Assembly (NCBI GenBank): GCA_046328115.1
Contig: JAXLXE010000001.1
Location: 1,674,001 to 1,738,000, forward strand
From: JAXLXE01 sp046328115
GTDB taxonomy: Bacteria > Chloroflexota > UBA6077 > JACCZL01
Direction of reading: 5' to 3'
DNA: 64,000 bases
In this document: positions 44,777 to 53,537 of the stretch, piece by piece
Position numbering within the stretch: position 1 is the first letter of the stretch
Layout of the letters: each line of letters begins with the position of its first letter
Notes under the pieces: model-generated
The model's database searches: none
Seen by the model: the letters and a program-made list of their open reading frames with translations, nothing else
What the model was told of the DNA's origin: nothing
Made by a program: the position numbers and the translations under genes

Positions 44777-45880
44777 TGCTGCCCGCGATCAGCCGAATGC
44801 GCATCCTCGCTCACTCTATTAGCCGTGTTCACGGAAGGGAAACGAACTCGACGGGGCGTAGAAACGGGGGGTAGCTCGGTAGTGATGCGCTTCAGCGTGT
44901 GGCCCTTCCGGGCGCTACTGTCCCGAGGCGGCCATTCCCCGTTTCCACTCCCCCTCATCAATCCATGCATGCGATTTTCTCGCACGCGGCTTTCCGAGGT
45001 CGTTCACCGGGTCGCTCCGGGTGTGGATGTCTTCCACACCACGGTTCCACTCAGCGGGCACACTGCCAGCGTCCAGCAGACATCCCCGGGGCGCAGCACC
45101 ACGGCGACGCGCTGGTCATAGGCGGTGCGCGCATCAGCGAGATCCGGGTGGGAGCGCCGAGCTTCGACACAGGTCTGGCCAGGCGGAAAGATGCCTCGCA
45201 GGCTCGGCATGACCCGCGGGGTTGAGATGCACTGGATGATGGCGCGGCGCGCGGGGCTGGTGCTCGGCATGGGCGGTGCTGCGACGGGCCGCGCGAGCGG
45301 GGTGGGCGGCGCGGCGGATGTGGCGGAAAGAATGATTGCCGCGGCGGCGTAGTGTCGATGGACGATGCCGCGGTGATCACCGAACGCTGATGTCTGGCCT
45401 GCGCGCCAGTGGGGGCTGGCTGGTGGGGGTGTTTTGCCGGGCCAGGACGTGCGGGGAGCGGCGTGGGCTACCGCGACGGTTCCTGGCTTGCGATACGGAA
45501 GATTCTTCGCGGGCTCAGAATGCAGGTGGCTGCAGGGGCTATCGCGGTCGGGGTTGGGCGGCGGGAAAGCCATGCCAAGGCAAGGCACCACATTGCGGCT
45601 GGGGCTATAGCGACTGCGGCTGAGGAGCGGGCGCGCCTTGCCAAGGCAGAGGCTCCGCGTGGGGACGGGGCGATCGCGAGAGCGGCTGAGCGGCGCGGAT
45701 GCCTTTCCACGGAAGGGGCGCAACATGGAAGCGCTCGGAGGGCGCATTCAAACGGCCATGTGGTCTTCCAGGGCTTGCCGTTGCGCGGCCGCTCGCCTAC
45801 CGTCAGCACGCACTGTCCCGAAACTAAGTCGCTCGCACAGCGCAAGCGTGCGGTCGACGTGTTGACAAAGAAACCGCCCC
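44777..45880. other. Island right border, repeat-rich and degenerate
   Basis: About 1.1 kb with no convincing complete gene. It holds copy C of the 81-bp element (45466-45546, minus) and three imperfect GGGGCTATCGCGG-type motifs (near 45537, 45603 and 45665). On the minus strand at about 45004-45200 a protein-like stretch (PPGQTCVEARRSHPDL, AYDQRVAVVLRPGDVCW) may be a gene fragment. Confidence 0.45.
45466..45546 (-). repeat. 81-bp dispersed element, copy C (-)
   Basis: Read on the minus strand it starts CGCGATAGCC, contains CATTCTGAGCCCGCGAAG and CTTCCG, and ends GCGGTAGCC. It is the same length as copies A and B and in opposite orientation to copy B, 10.2 kb away across the accessory island. 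Confidence 0.72.
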
Positions 45881-46582
45881 ATGCTCCCGAGCACCCAGTC
45901 TGCCTGCTTCGTCATCGCCGACATCTCCGGCTACACCCAGTTCCTCGCTGGCGTCGAGCTTGACCACGGCCAGGACATCATCTCCGACCTCATGGACACG
46001 CTGGCGCGGTAGCTGCGGCCGCCCTTCAGGCTCGCCAAGTTCGAGGGCGACGCGGCGTTTCTCTACGCCGTAGGCGACAAGGCGGATGGATCCGCCGTCC
46101 AGGACGCCATCGAGGCCACCTACTCCGCGTTCCGCCGCCGCCTCCGCGACATCAAGCAGGCCACCTCCTGCGAGTGCACCGCCTGCCAGCACATGCAGCA
46201 GCTTGACCTCAAGTTTGTCGTCCACCCCGGCGAGCTCGTCACGCACAAGATGGCCGGCCGGTCTGAGCTGGCCGGTCGCGACGTGATCCTGGTCCACCGG
46301 CTGCTCAAGAACGGCGTGAACGATCGGCTCGGCGGCCACGCCTACGTGCTCCACACGGACGCCTGCCTCCAGGCCCTGGGCGGCGATGGGGCCGCCCAGG
46401 GGCTGGTAGAGCACGCGGACGTCATGATTGATGGGCGCGACGGGCGAACCGAGGGCAGCCAGACTCGGAGGGAAGGGCGTGAGGCCCAGATACTCGCGCC
46501 GCCAGTGGCCCTTGTTAGCGCTGGATCCCGGCCAGGGCGTTCTGAATCCCAGCCTGCGCCCAGGGACCCCAGGGCATGGTGA
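45881..46582 (+). pseudogene. Class III cyclase-like (DUF2652) gene with in-frame amber codon
   Basis: From ATG 45881 the frame reads FVIADISGYTQFLAGVEL (the ISGYT motif of cyclase-like DUF2652 proteins) for 43 codons, meets TAG at 46010-46012, and continues in the same frame as RPPFRLAKFEGDAAFLYA, CECTACQHM and LKFVVHPGELVTHKM up to about 46430. The C-terminal tail does not look family-like and overlaps the end of the aldolase gene on the other strand. Probably inactivated; a readthrough product is less likely. Confidence 0.65.
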
Positions 46583-47264
46583 AGAACTTGAACCCCTTCT
46601 GGACAAAGAAATTCGGGTCCATCCCGGGCGGGATGAAATACATCCCGGCGGCGATGCCGTGCTTCGCGGCGGCTGCCGCGATTTTATCGAGCGCTCTCTG
46701 ATAGGTGTCGCACGCGTAGTCGAGCGGCACCCCCAGCTCGATCGACAGGTCGGACGGGCCGATCAGCAGAAGATCGACACCCGGGACCGAGGCGATGGCA
46801 TCGAGATTCTCAATCGCCTGATTGGTCTCGATCATCGGCCCGATAAGAAGCTCGTTGTTAACGGCATCCATGTACTCGCGGTACGTCTTGAACTCACCCC
46901 ACTCACCGCGTGCCCCGGCGTTGCTGCGGTTGCCAAGGGGATAGTAGCGGCAGGCACGCACCGCGGCCTCTGCCTCCGCCCGGGTGTTCACCATTGGAAC
47001 AATAACGCCGCGCGCCCCGGCATCGAGCGCGAAGCAAATCTGGTAGGCCTCGTTTGCGGCGACGCGCACCAACGGCGCCGTCTGCTTGCCGCGCATCGCC
47101 TGGATCGACGGCTGAAGCTGCTTGAGCTCCCAAGGCGAGTGCTGGGTGTCGAACAGCAGGAAGTCGAACCCGGCGTCGGACAGGAGCGACACGTCTACGT
47201 TCGGAGCCCCGGCTGTCCCGACAACGGTTCTACCTGACTTGATGGCGTCTTTGATGGCGTTCAT
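46515..47264 (-). CDS. HpcH/HpaI family aldolase
   Basis: A 249-aa class II (metal-dependent) aldolase of the HpcH/HpaI family, of usual length. It has FDTQHSPWEL (about 38-47), the metal/substrate loop GARGVIVPMVNT (about 83-94), the metal ligand Glu in MIETNQAIEN and Asp in LIGPSDLSIELG. Members cleave 4-hydroxy-2-oxo acids to pyruvate or oxaloacetate plus an aldehyde, often in aromatic degradation. GGGAGGAA lies about 12 nt before the ATG. It stands alone. A perfect palindrome at 47489-47505 (TCAACGTTGAACGTTGA) lies upstream and could be an operator. Confidence 0.88.
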   Translation of the reverse strand: MNAIKDAIKSGRTVVGTAGAPNVDVSLLSDAGFDFLLFDTQHSPWELKQLQPSIQAMRGKQTAPLVRVAANEAYQICFALDAGARGVIVPMVNTRAEAEAAVRACRYYPLGNRSNAGARGEWGEFKTYREYMDAVNNELLIGPMIETNQAIENLDAIASVPGVDLLLIGPSDLSIELGVPLDYACDTYQRALDKIAAAAAKHGIAAGMYFIPPGMDPNFFVQKGFKFFTMPWGPWAQAGIQNALAGIQR

Positions 47265-47606
47265 CTGGTGTAGATTCCTCCCAGACTATCTCTGGCACCC
47301 GCTCAACCGACGTGACGGTGACGGGCGCATCAACGCGGCATTATGGCCCAAAGCTCAGGAACGTGTGTTGAACGAAGCCGGTCAGCCGCCCGACCGTCCA
47401 CGCGGGTGCTGTTGGAGAACGTCCCCCACGCAGCCGTTCGCCGTTGCGCAACCGTTGCATGCAACCAGCCCAACGGCTGGTGTTCCGTCAACGTTGAACG
47501 TTGAGGGTAAAGGCGGTTCGGTTTGATTCTGGCGTCGTCGGTGCGGAATTGCCAGTCCACCACGCTGTCCAACACCACCACCACGCGCTCCGCCTCCGGA
47601 TATGGT

Positions 47607-47696
47607 TCGTTCAGCAACCAGTCGTTCAGCAACCAGTCGTTCAGCAACCAGTCGTCCAGCAACCAGTCGTTCAGCAACCAGTCGTCCAGCAACCAG
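47607..47696. repeat. Six tandem copies of a 15-bp unit
   Basis: TCGTTCAGCAACCAG repeated six times, copies 4 and 6 with TCGTCC. The unit length is a multiple of 3, so open frames persist on both strands (plus strand SFSNQ repeats; minus strand LLNDW/LLDDW). No start or flanking protein-like sequence supports a gene. Confidence 0.85.
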
Positions 47697-47745
47697 CGGA
47701 TCGTCTGGGCGAAGTCGTGCCGGGTTCGCCGCTCGCCGTCAGGTA

Positions 47746-48215
47746 GACCAGCGCGGCTGGGAGCGCGGCCGTCTCGGCGGCCCCGGCCGGCATCCGGGCG
47801 GCCGGGCCAGCGCCGGGCGCGTGGTTGGCTGGCATGCCAGCGAGGACGCTGGCGGTCCCAGGCGACGGTCTTCGGCCGGCGCTTATCCAGCGGTGCCCGG
47901 CGCCGGGTTGACCAGCGCGGCTGGGAGCGCGGCCGTCTCGGCGGCCCGGGCCGGCATCCGGGCGGCCGGGCCAGCGCCGGGCACGTGGCTGGGTGGAATG
48001 CCAGCGAGGACGCTGGCGGTCCCAGGCGACGGTCTTCGGCGGGCGCTTATCCAGCGGTGCCCGGCGCCGGGTTGACCAACGCGGCTGGGAGCGCCGACGT
48101 CTCGGCGGCCCCGGCAGGCTTCCGGGCGGCCTGGCCGACTGATGGGCCAGCGCCGGGCGCGTGGCTGGCTGGCTTGCCAGCGAGGACGCTGGCGGTCCCA
48201 GGCGATGAAGTTCGG
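47746..48215. repeat. Three tandem copies of a ~164-176-bp unit
   Basis: Units start with GACCAGCGCGGCTGGGAGCG at 47746 and 47910, and with GACCAACGCGGCTGGGAGCG at 48074. Each contains CGGCCGTCTCGGCGGCCC-like sequence, GGCCAGCGCCGGGC, then GCCAGCGAGGACGCTGGC (at 47836, 48000, 48176) and GGTCCCAGGCGA. The third copy diverges after about 48210. Confidence 0.85.
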
Positions 48216-48364
48216 GGAAGCGCCCGCCTGGTGGCGCTGGGTCCCCGCATGCGCGAGGACGACATGACGGTTTGCGCCCCGCGATCGTGTGCTCGACTGA
48301 TCGCACAGCCGCGTGGTCGACAATGGCGGCTGGCTGGTGTACCTTGTCTCCAATCCGGGCGGCG

Positions 48365-48392
48365 TTGCCTTGGCGGCCGACCGGTCTAGACT
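48365..48392 (+). promoter_or_regulatory. Candidate promoter for the double CoA-transferase
   Basis: TTGCCT (48365-48370), a 16-nt spacer and TAGACT (48387-48392), ending only 15 nt before the GTG. The transcript would have a very short leader, so the position is less certain. Confidence 0.35.
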
Positions 48393-48407
48393 CCGGAGGC
48401 GTCCGCC

Positions 48408-50666
48408 GTGGGGCCGCTGCAGGGAATCCGCGTTGTTGAGCTGAGCACGGGGATCGCCGGCCCCTTTGCCGGCATGCTGCTGGCCGACTACGGCGCTGAC
48501 GTGGTCAAGGTGGAGCCGCCCACGGGCGATCCCGCCCGCGGGTTGCCCGGCTTTGCCGTGTGGAACCGCGGCAAGCAGAGCGTGGCGCTGGACCTGGGTG
48601 CGGCCACAGGCCGGGCTCGGCTGGACGCGATGCTGGCCGCCGCGGACGTGTGCATCACGCCCCACCTGGCGGCCATCGGCGACGCGGCCCGCTCGAACCC
48701 CGGGCTCGTCGTCCTGTTCATGCCGCCATACACGGCCGAGGGCGCTCCCTGGGCGGGCGGCGAGGAGCGGCCGGAGCTGCTGTCTGCCGTCACCGGGCTG
48801 GCCCGTCGGCAGTCGTCGTTCGACGGCGGGCCCATTGAGATGGTCTACCCGCTGGCCCTGTACCAGCAGGGGGTGTGGGCCGCGGCGTGCGGCGTGGCGG
48901 CGCTGATCGAGCGGCAGCGCTCTGGCCTGGGCCAGGTGGTGACGGTGTCCGGCGTGCACGCGGCGCTGGCCACCAGTCCTGGCGGCTTCGCGCTGGACCC
49001 AGAGCACCCGCCGCTGCCCACCAACGTGGGGCCCGGCGGCAGGAATCCGCCTTATTCCACCTTTAAGTGCGGCGACGGCAAGTGGCTCTTCATGGCCGCG
49101 CTCACGCCCAAGTTCCAGACCAACGCCTTCAAGGTCCTGGGCGTCAGCGACATCCTGTCCGACCCGCGCATCAACGGCGTCCCGAATCGGATGATCCTGG
49201 CGGACAACCGCGAGTGGGTGCGCCAGCGGCTGCGCGCGGCGTTCCTCACCCGCGGCCGCGACGAGTGGCTGGACCTCCTGGAAGAGGGCGACTGTCCGGC
49301 GGGTCCGCTGCAGACCCGCGACGAGTGGCTGGACCATCCCCAGGTCACCGCCAACGGCCTGCGCGCGGAGGTGGACGACCCCGAGCGCGGGCGGGTCCAA
49401 ATGTCTGGCCTGTGCGTGCACCTTTCGCGCACGCCCGGCTACGTTCACGCCCCCGCCCCGCGTCTGGGCGAGCACAGCGAGACCGCCGGGCGCTGGTCGC
49501 CGCGGCCAGCCCCTGCCGCTAGCTGTACTCGGGCGACCGCGGCCGGCCAGGGCCCCCTGGCGGGCTTCCGCGTGCTGGACCTGGGCACGATCCTGGCGGG
49601 GCCGTACGCGGGCTCGCTGCTGGCGGGTCTGGGCGCCGACGTTATTAAGGTAGAGTCGCCGGCCGGCGATGCCTTCCGCGAGACGGGCTTCGTCTACAAC
49701 CGGGGCATGCGGGGCCTGGCCATCGACCTGAGCGACGAGGCCGGCCAGCGGGCGTTCCACGCGCTGGCGCGGACGGCGGACGCGGTGATGGACAATTCCC
49801 GACTGGGCGTGGCCGGTCGGCTGAAGTTCGACTACAAGACGCTGGAGGCGCTGCACCCGGGCATCGTGACGCTGAGCATCGCGGGCTTCGGCGAGGGCGG
49901 GCCGTTCGCCCACAAGCCGGCGTTCGACCCCGTGCTCCAGGCGATGAGCGGCATGATGACCGCCCAGGGCGGCGACAGCGATCCCTCCTTCTTCACCATC
50001 CCGGTGAACGACGTGGCTGCCGCGGTCACCGCCGTGCTGGCGGTGTGCCTGGGGCTGTATCACCGTGGCGAGTCTGGCCACGGCCAGCGGACGACCACCT
50101 CGCTGGTGGCCTCGTCGCTGACGATGCAGTCTGGCGAGCTTGCCCGGTTCAAGGACCGACCGCCGGCGCTCGTCGGCGGGCGCGACTTCGCCGGCGCCTG
50201 TCCGGCCCGCCGCTACCACCGGACGGCCGACGGCTGGATCAGGGTGGAGGCGCCTTCGACCGAGGCGCTGGCGGATGCGCTGGGCTGCGACGAGGGCGCC
50301 ATCGCGGCGTGCCTGTCCAGCCTGGGCACGCGCGATGCTCTGGCCACCCTTGGCGCCCACGGTGTGCCGGCCGTGGCCGCGCGCCAGCCGCTGGAGGTGG
50401 CGGAGGACGACTCGATCGTCGCGGAGGAGCCGTTCCTGGAGCGGCGCTTCCCAGACGGTCGGCGCTATCTGGTGCCCAATCGGTTCGCCCAGTTCAGCCG
50501 CACGCAGCATCCGTCCATCGGCGACGCGCCCGGCGTGGGCGAGCACAGCCGCCAGGTGCTGCGCGAGGCGGGATTGGACGAGGGCGAGATCGACGGGCTG
50601 GTGGGTCGGCGGGTGGTGATCGAAGGTGGGCCGCTGGTGATTCAGCAGTTGGTGAATTACCGGTAG
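48408..50666 (+). CDS. Tandem-domain CaiB/BaiF CoA-transferase-like protein, both nucleophiles replaced
   Basis: A 752-aa fusion of two family III CoA-transferase domains (about 1-355 and 383-750) joined by a Pro/Ala-rich linker. Each has the N-terminal motif (LLADYGADVVKVEPP; LLAGLGADVIKVESP). The catalytic aspartate position, Asp in GQ-x-x-D-x-S of the two single-domain paralogues here, is Thr179 in GLGQVVTVSG and Thr563 in GHGQRTTTSL. Domain 1 also looks shortened around residues 60-110. It may be a non-acyl-enzyme catalyst, a scaffold or an inactive paralogue. GTG start with GGAGG 10 nt upstream. It stands alone between repeat blocks, upstream of the ATP synthase operon. Confidence 0.82.
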   Translation: MGPLQGIRVVELSTGIAGPFAGMLLADYGADVVKVEPPTGDPARGLPGFAVWNRGKQSVALDLGAATGRARLDAMLAAADVCITPHLAAIGDAARSNPGLVVLFMPPYTAEGAPWAGGEERPELLSAVTGLARRQSSFDGGPIEMVYPLALYQQGVWAAACGVAALIERQRSGLGQVVTVSGVHAALATSPGGFALDPEHPPLPTNVGPGGRNPPYSTFKCGDGKWLFMAALTPKFQTNAFKVLGVSDILSDPRINGVPNRMILADNREWVRQRLRAAFLTRGRDEWLDLLEEGDCPAGPLQTRDEWLDHPQVTANGLRAEVDDPERGRVQMSGLCVHLSRTPGYVHAPAPRLGEHSETAGRWSPRPAPAASCTRATAAGQGPLAGFRVLDLGTILAGPYAGSLLAGLGADVIKVESPAGDAFRETGFVYNRGMRGLAIDLSDEAGQRAFHALARTADAVMDNSRLGVAGRLKFDYKTLEALHPGIVTLSIAGFGEGGPFAHKPAFDPVLQAMSGMMTAQGGDSDPSFFTIPVNDVAAAVTAVLAVCLGLYHRGESGHGQRTTTSLVASSLTMQSGELARFKDRPPALVGGRDFAGACPARRYHRTADGWIRVEAPSTEALADALGCDEGAIAACLSSLGTRDALATLGAHGVPAVAARQPLEVAEDDSIVAEEPFLERRFPDGRRYLVPNRFAQFSRTQHPSIGDAPGVGEHSRQVLREAGLDEGEIDGLVGRRVVIEGGPLVIQQLVNYR

Positions 50667-51077
50667 GAGGGTGGGCGGCGCGGGGCGGTTCTAGTTGAAC
50701 GCCATTGAGAGGCGGGCCAGCGGGACGCTGGCGGTCCCAGCCGCCCGGCTCCGACCGGCCCCAGTCAAGCGACACGCGCCATCGGGTTGACCAGCGTGCC
50801 TGGGACCGCCGTCGTCTCGACGGCTCCGGCAGGCGACCCGGCGGTTGGCGTTGGTGCCGGCGTGGTTTCAGGTGGGCGCTGTTGTGGTGGGGCCAGCGGG
50901 ACGCTGGCGGTCCCAGCCGCCCGGCTCCGACCGGCCCCAGTCAAGCGACACGCGCCATCGGGTTGACCAGCGTGCCTGGGATCGTCAGGCGCGAGTGCGC
51001 CGCGTGTTGGGCCGGTTGCCCCCTGGGGGAGCCGTTGCTATACTTCCCGCGCCTGCGAATACTGGGAAAGGAACGCC
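50667..51077. repeat. Repeat-filled spacer with a 91-bp exact duplication
   Basis: 50715-50805 and 50891-50981 are identical over 91 bp. Both begin GGCCAGCGGGACGCTGGCGG and end ACCAGCGTGCCTGGGA. They belong to the GCCAGCG-hairpin family (hairpins at 50716 and 50892). The rest of the spacer holds the ATP synthase promoter. Confidence 0.85.
51016..51044 (+). promoter_or_regulatory. Candidate promoter of the ATP synthase operon
   Basis: TTGCCC (51016-51021), a 17-nt spacer and TATACT (51039-51044), 33 nt before the GTG of the first gene. The -10 box is close to consensus. Confidence 0.6.
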
Positions 51078-51314
51078 GTGCCGGCGCTCACAACCCTTCA
51101 GGCGCTCGGTGTAGTCACCCAGTTCGGCGTCACCTGCGCGGTGGCCGTGGGGCTGGGTTATTTTGTGGGTAGCTGGCTTGATAGCCTGCTGGGCACCCGC
51201 TATCTGTTCACTATTCTGCTTGCTCTGGGCGGGATGATCTCCGCCATCGCTGGGACCCTCCAGCTACTCAAGTATCTCAAGCAACGCGCAGACAACCGGA
51301 ACGCAGACACCTGA
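51078..51314 (+). CDS. AtpZ/AtpI-type ATP synthase accessory protein
   Basis: A 78-aa protein with two membrane helices (about 8-34 and 42-66), the first containing GLGYFVGSWLD, characteristic of the AtpZ/F0F1-ATPase_gene1 family. Related proteins help assemble the c-ring or carry Mg/Ca. GTG start with AAAGGA 7 nt upstream. It is the first gene of the ATP synthase operon; the 104-bp gap to atpB has no obvious terminator. Confidence 0.82.
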   Translation: MPALTTLQALGVVTQFGVTCAVAVGLGYFVGSWLDSLLGTRYLFTILLALGGMISAIAGTLQLLKYLKQRADNRNADT

Positions 51315-51418
51315 CCCGGACCCAGACACCAGAAGCTCACACACGCAGTAGTTCGCAGACCCAGAACGCGCATAGAAACGCGTAACCTACCTGCAAGATC
51401 AAGGACGCACCTGAACCG

Positions 51419-52174
51419 ATGAACCAATGGGGAACGCTTGTCATCCGCGCCGGCGAGGAAGAGGCCGGCCACGGCATCGGCTCCAAGACCTTTTTCCACA
51501 TCGGCCCTATCGCCGTCAGTGAGGCCATCTTCAGCGCCTGGATCGTGATGGCGGTCCTGGTGATCCTGAGCATCCTGGCCACCCGCAACATGCAGCGCAT
51601 CCCCACCGGCCTCCAGAACGTCTTCGAGCTGATCATCGAGACCTGGATGGGCATCATTGACCGCACCGCCGGCCCGCCCGGCCGCGGCTTCGCCCCGCTG
51701 GTGATCACGGCCTTCCTCTTCATCCTGACCGCCAACTGGCTGGGCACCATGCCGCCGTTTGGCGACATGAAGGGCTTCAAGTCGCCCAACAGCGACCTGA
51801 ACGTGACGGCGGCCATGGCCATCATCGTGTTCGTGGCCACGCAGGTGTACGCGCTGAAGACGCTGGGCATTGGCGGGTTTGTGAAGGAGCTGTTCATCCC
51901 GAACCCGCTCCACATCATCACGGAGCTCAGCCGCCCGGTCTCTCTGGCGCTCCGCCTCTTCGGCAACATCTTCGCGGGGGGCACGCTGGTGCACACCATG
52001 CTGGCGCTGGCCCCGTTCGTCACGTTTGCGTTCCTGGGTCTGGAGCTCTTCGTGGGCGCGGTCCAGGCGCTGATCTTCGCTATGCTCACACTGGTCTTCC
52101 TCTCGATCGCGACGTCGCACGGCCATGGCGATCACAACGGTCACGCGGAAGAGCACGGGGCAGGTCATCACTAA
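51419..52174 (+). CDS. atpB: ATP synthase subunit a
   Basis: A 251-aa membrane subunit with five to six helices. The essential arginine of the proton path is in ELSRPVSLALRLFGNIFAGG (about 164-183), where SLALRLFGN is diagnostic. The N-terminus includes a FFHIGPIAVSE segment, and the C-terminus is His/Gly-rich. It forms the stator half-channels of Fo with the c-ring. ATG start; no strong Shine-Dalgarno. Confidence 0.95.
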   Translation: MNQWGTLVIRAGEEEAGHGIGSKTFFHIGPIAVSEAIFSAWIVMAVLVILSILATRNMQRIPTGLQNVFELIIETWMGIIDRTAGPPGRGFAPLVITAFLFILTANWLGTMPPFGDMKGFKSPNSDLNVTAAMAIIVFVATQVYALKTLGIGGFVKELFIPNPLHIITELSRPVSLALRLFGNIFAGGTLVHTMLALAPFVTFAFLGLELFVGAVQALIFAMLTLVFLSIATSHGHGDHNGHAEEHGAGHH

Positions 52175-52212
52175 GCAGCGGCGCTGAGCGCCCAAAGGTT
52201 TCGGAGGTACTC

Positions 52213-52416
52213 GTGGAGCACATGGCATCCGGTTTGGCAATCGGTCTTGGGGCGCTTGGCCCGGGGCTGGGCATTGGCTACGGCGTCGGCAAGGCGATGG
52301 AGGCCATCGGGCGAAACCCCGAGGTCAGCGGCCAGATCCTGGTCCCGATGCTCATCGGTCTCGGCTTTGCCGAGGCTATCGCGATCTACGCCCTCGTCAT
52401 CGCGCTCATCAAGTAA
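52213..52416 (+). CDS. atpE: ATP synthase subunit c
   Basis: A 67-aa hairpin of two helices. The glycine-rich first helix (ALGPGLGIGYGVG) and the polar loop GRNPE (33-37) are standard. The ion-binding carboxylate is Glu54 in GFAEAIAIYA. The lack of the Gln and Ser ligands seen in Na+ enzymes suggests a proton enzyme. GTG 52213 is used, with ATG 52222 as an alternative. GGAGG lies about 6 nt upstream of the GTG. Confidence 0.95.
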   Translation: MEHMASGLAIGLGALGPGLGIGYGVGKAMEAIGRNPEVSGQILVPMLIGLGFAEAIAIYALVIALIK

Positions 52417-52475
52417 AGGGTCGGCGTGCCGCCGGACGGTCCATCCGTCCGGCGGCGCACCGTGACTGACGATTC

Positions 52476-52985
52476 ATGGAAATCCTGAAGACCCTCGGCC
52501 TCAACCTCACCGATTTCGTCTGGCACCTGGTTAACTTCCTGGTCCTGGTCTTCCTGCTCTCCAAGTTCCTGATCAAGCCGATCTCAGCCATGCTGGACGA
52601 CCGGCAGCGTCAGATCCGCGAGAGCATGGAGCACGCGGAGAAGGTCCGGCGGGACGCGGAGCACGCCGAGGAAGAGCGGGCCGCCGCCATGGCCACGGCG
52701 CGACGCGAGATCCAGGACATGCTCAGCAACGCCACCGCGACCGCGGAGCGGATCCAGTCGGATGCCCGCGCGGAGGCCCAGCAGCAGGCGCAGCGCATCA
52801 TTGAGCGCGCGCAGCAGGAGGCTACCGCGGAGCGCGCGCAGTCCATGGCTGACCTGCGGCGCGAAGTTGCCTCCCTGGCCGTCCTGGCGGCGGAGCGGGT
52901 GATCAACCGGAGCCTGGACGAGCCTGCGCACCACCAGCTTGTGGAAGAGTTCTTGAACGAATCACCATCGCGCGGCGGCGCGTAA
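52476..52985 (+). CDS. atpF: ATP synthase subunit b
   Basis: A 169-aa protein with one N-terminal helix (about 11-32, WHLVNFLVLVFLL) and a long Arg/Glu/Ala/Gln-rich coiled coil (about 40-150), the peripheral stalk of the synthase. The length fits the family. It lies 59 bp after atpE and 18 bp before atpH. Confidence 0.95.
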   Translation: MEILKTLGLNLTDFVWHLVNFLVLVFLLSKFLIKPISAMLDDRQRQIRESMEHAEKVRRDAEHAEEERAAAMATARREIQDMLSNATATAERIQSDARAEAQQQAQRIIERAQQEATAERAQSMADLRREVASLAVLAAERVINRSLDEPAHHQLVEEFLNESPSRGGA

Positions 52986-53003
52986 CCGGAGACTGGGGGA
53001 CGC

Positions 53004-53537
53004 GTGCCTCGAACCAATGCGCGAGCGACTCGCTACGCCAGCGCCGCCTTCGCTGTTGCCCTGGATGACAACCAGCTAGACGAGTGGGCCGGCGTGCTGG
53101 ATCGGGCCGCCGCGTTCTTCGACGATCCGGTGGCGGCGCGGATGCTGACCAGGCCCACCGTCACGGCGGAGCAGAAGCGCCAGGCCCTGGCCCAGGCGCT
53201 TCCCGATGCGCCGCCCAAGGTCCAGAACTTCCTGGGCGTGGTGGCCCAGCACGACCGCGTGGGGCTGCTGCCAGACATCGCGTACGCCTTCCGCCGACTG
53301 GTCAACGAGCACCGCGGCATCTCCGTGGCCACCGTCACCACCGCCGTTCCCATCAATGACCAGGAGCGCCAGGCCATTGCCAGCAGGCTGAGCCAGCGTG
53401 TTGGCAAGCAGGTGGCCATCGAGTCGCGAGTGGACCCGCGGATCCTCGGTGGCGTGGTGGCCCAGATCGATGACGACATCATCGACGGCAGCGTCCGCGG
53501 CCGCCTGGAGCGGCTGCGCCGCACGCTCCTTGCGTGA
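53004..53537 (+). CDS. atpH: ATP synthase subunit delta
   Basis: A 177-aa OSCP/delta protein with an N-terminal six-helix bundle (RYASAAFAVALDDN near residue 9) and the conserved C-terminal motif SRVDPRILGGVVAQIDD (about 140-156). It caps F1 and ties it to the b stalk. GTG start. A 208-bp gap follows before atpA, with repeats and a hairpin. Confidence 0.95.
   Translation: MPRTNARATRYASAAFAVALDDNQLDEWAGVLDRAAAFFDDPVAARMLTRPTVTAEQKRQALAQALPDAPPKVQNFLGVVAQHDRVGLLPDIAYAFRRLVNEHRGISVATVTTAVPINDQERQAIASRLSQRVGKQVAIESRVDPRILGGVVAQIDDDIIDGSVRGRLERLRRTLLA

Larger units (their letters stand above)
47265..48407. other. 1.1-kb repeat-dominated spacer
   Basis: No convincing gene. In order: a palindrome at 47489-47505, six 15-bp tandem repeats at 47607-47696, three 164-176-bp tandem repeats at about 47746-48215 each carrying the GCCAGCG hairpin, and a candidate promoter at 48365-48392. 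Open frames through it on either strand are repeat translations. Confidence 0.6.

Noticed and set aside
45409..45963. A 184-codon plus-strand frame across the island right border.
   Set aside because: It translates repeat DNA and then an off-frame version of the cyclase-like gene; no family motifs.
47883..50546. An 887-codon open frame on the minus strand opposite the double CoA-transferase.
   Set aside because: It is the high-GC antisense shadow of a gene with clear family motifs, extended through repeat DNA. Its translation is His/Gln/Arg/Gly-rich with no domain.
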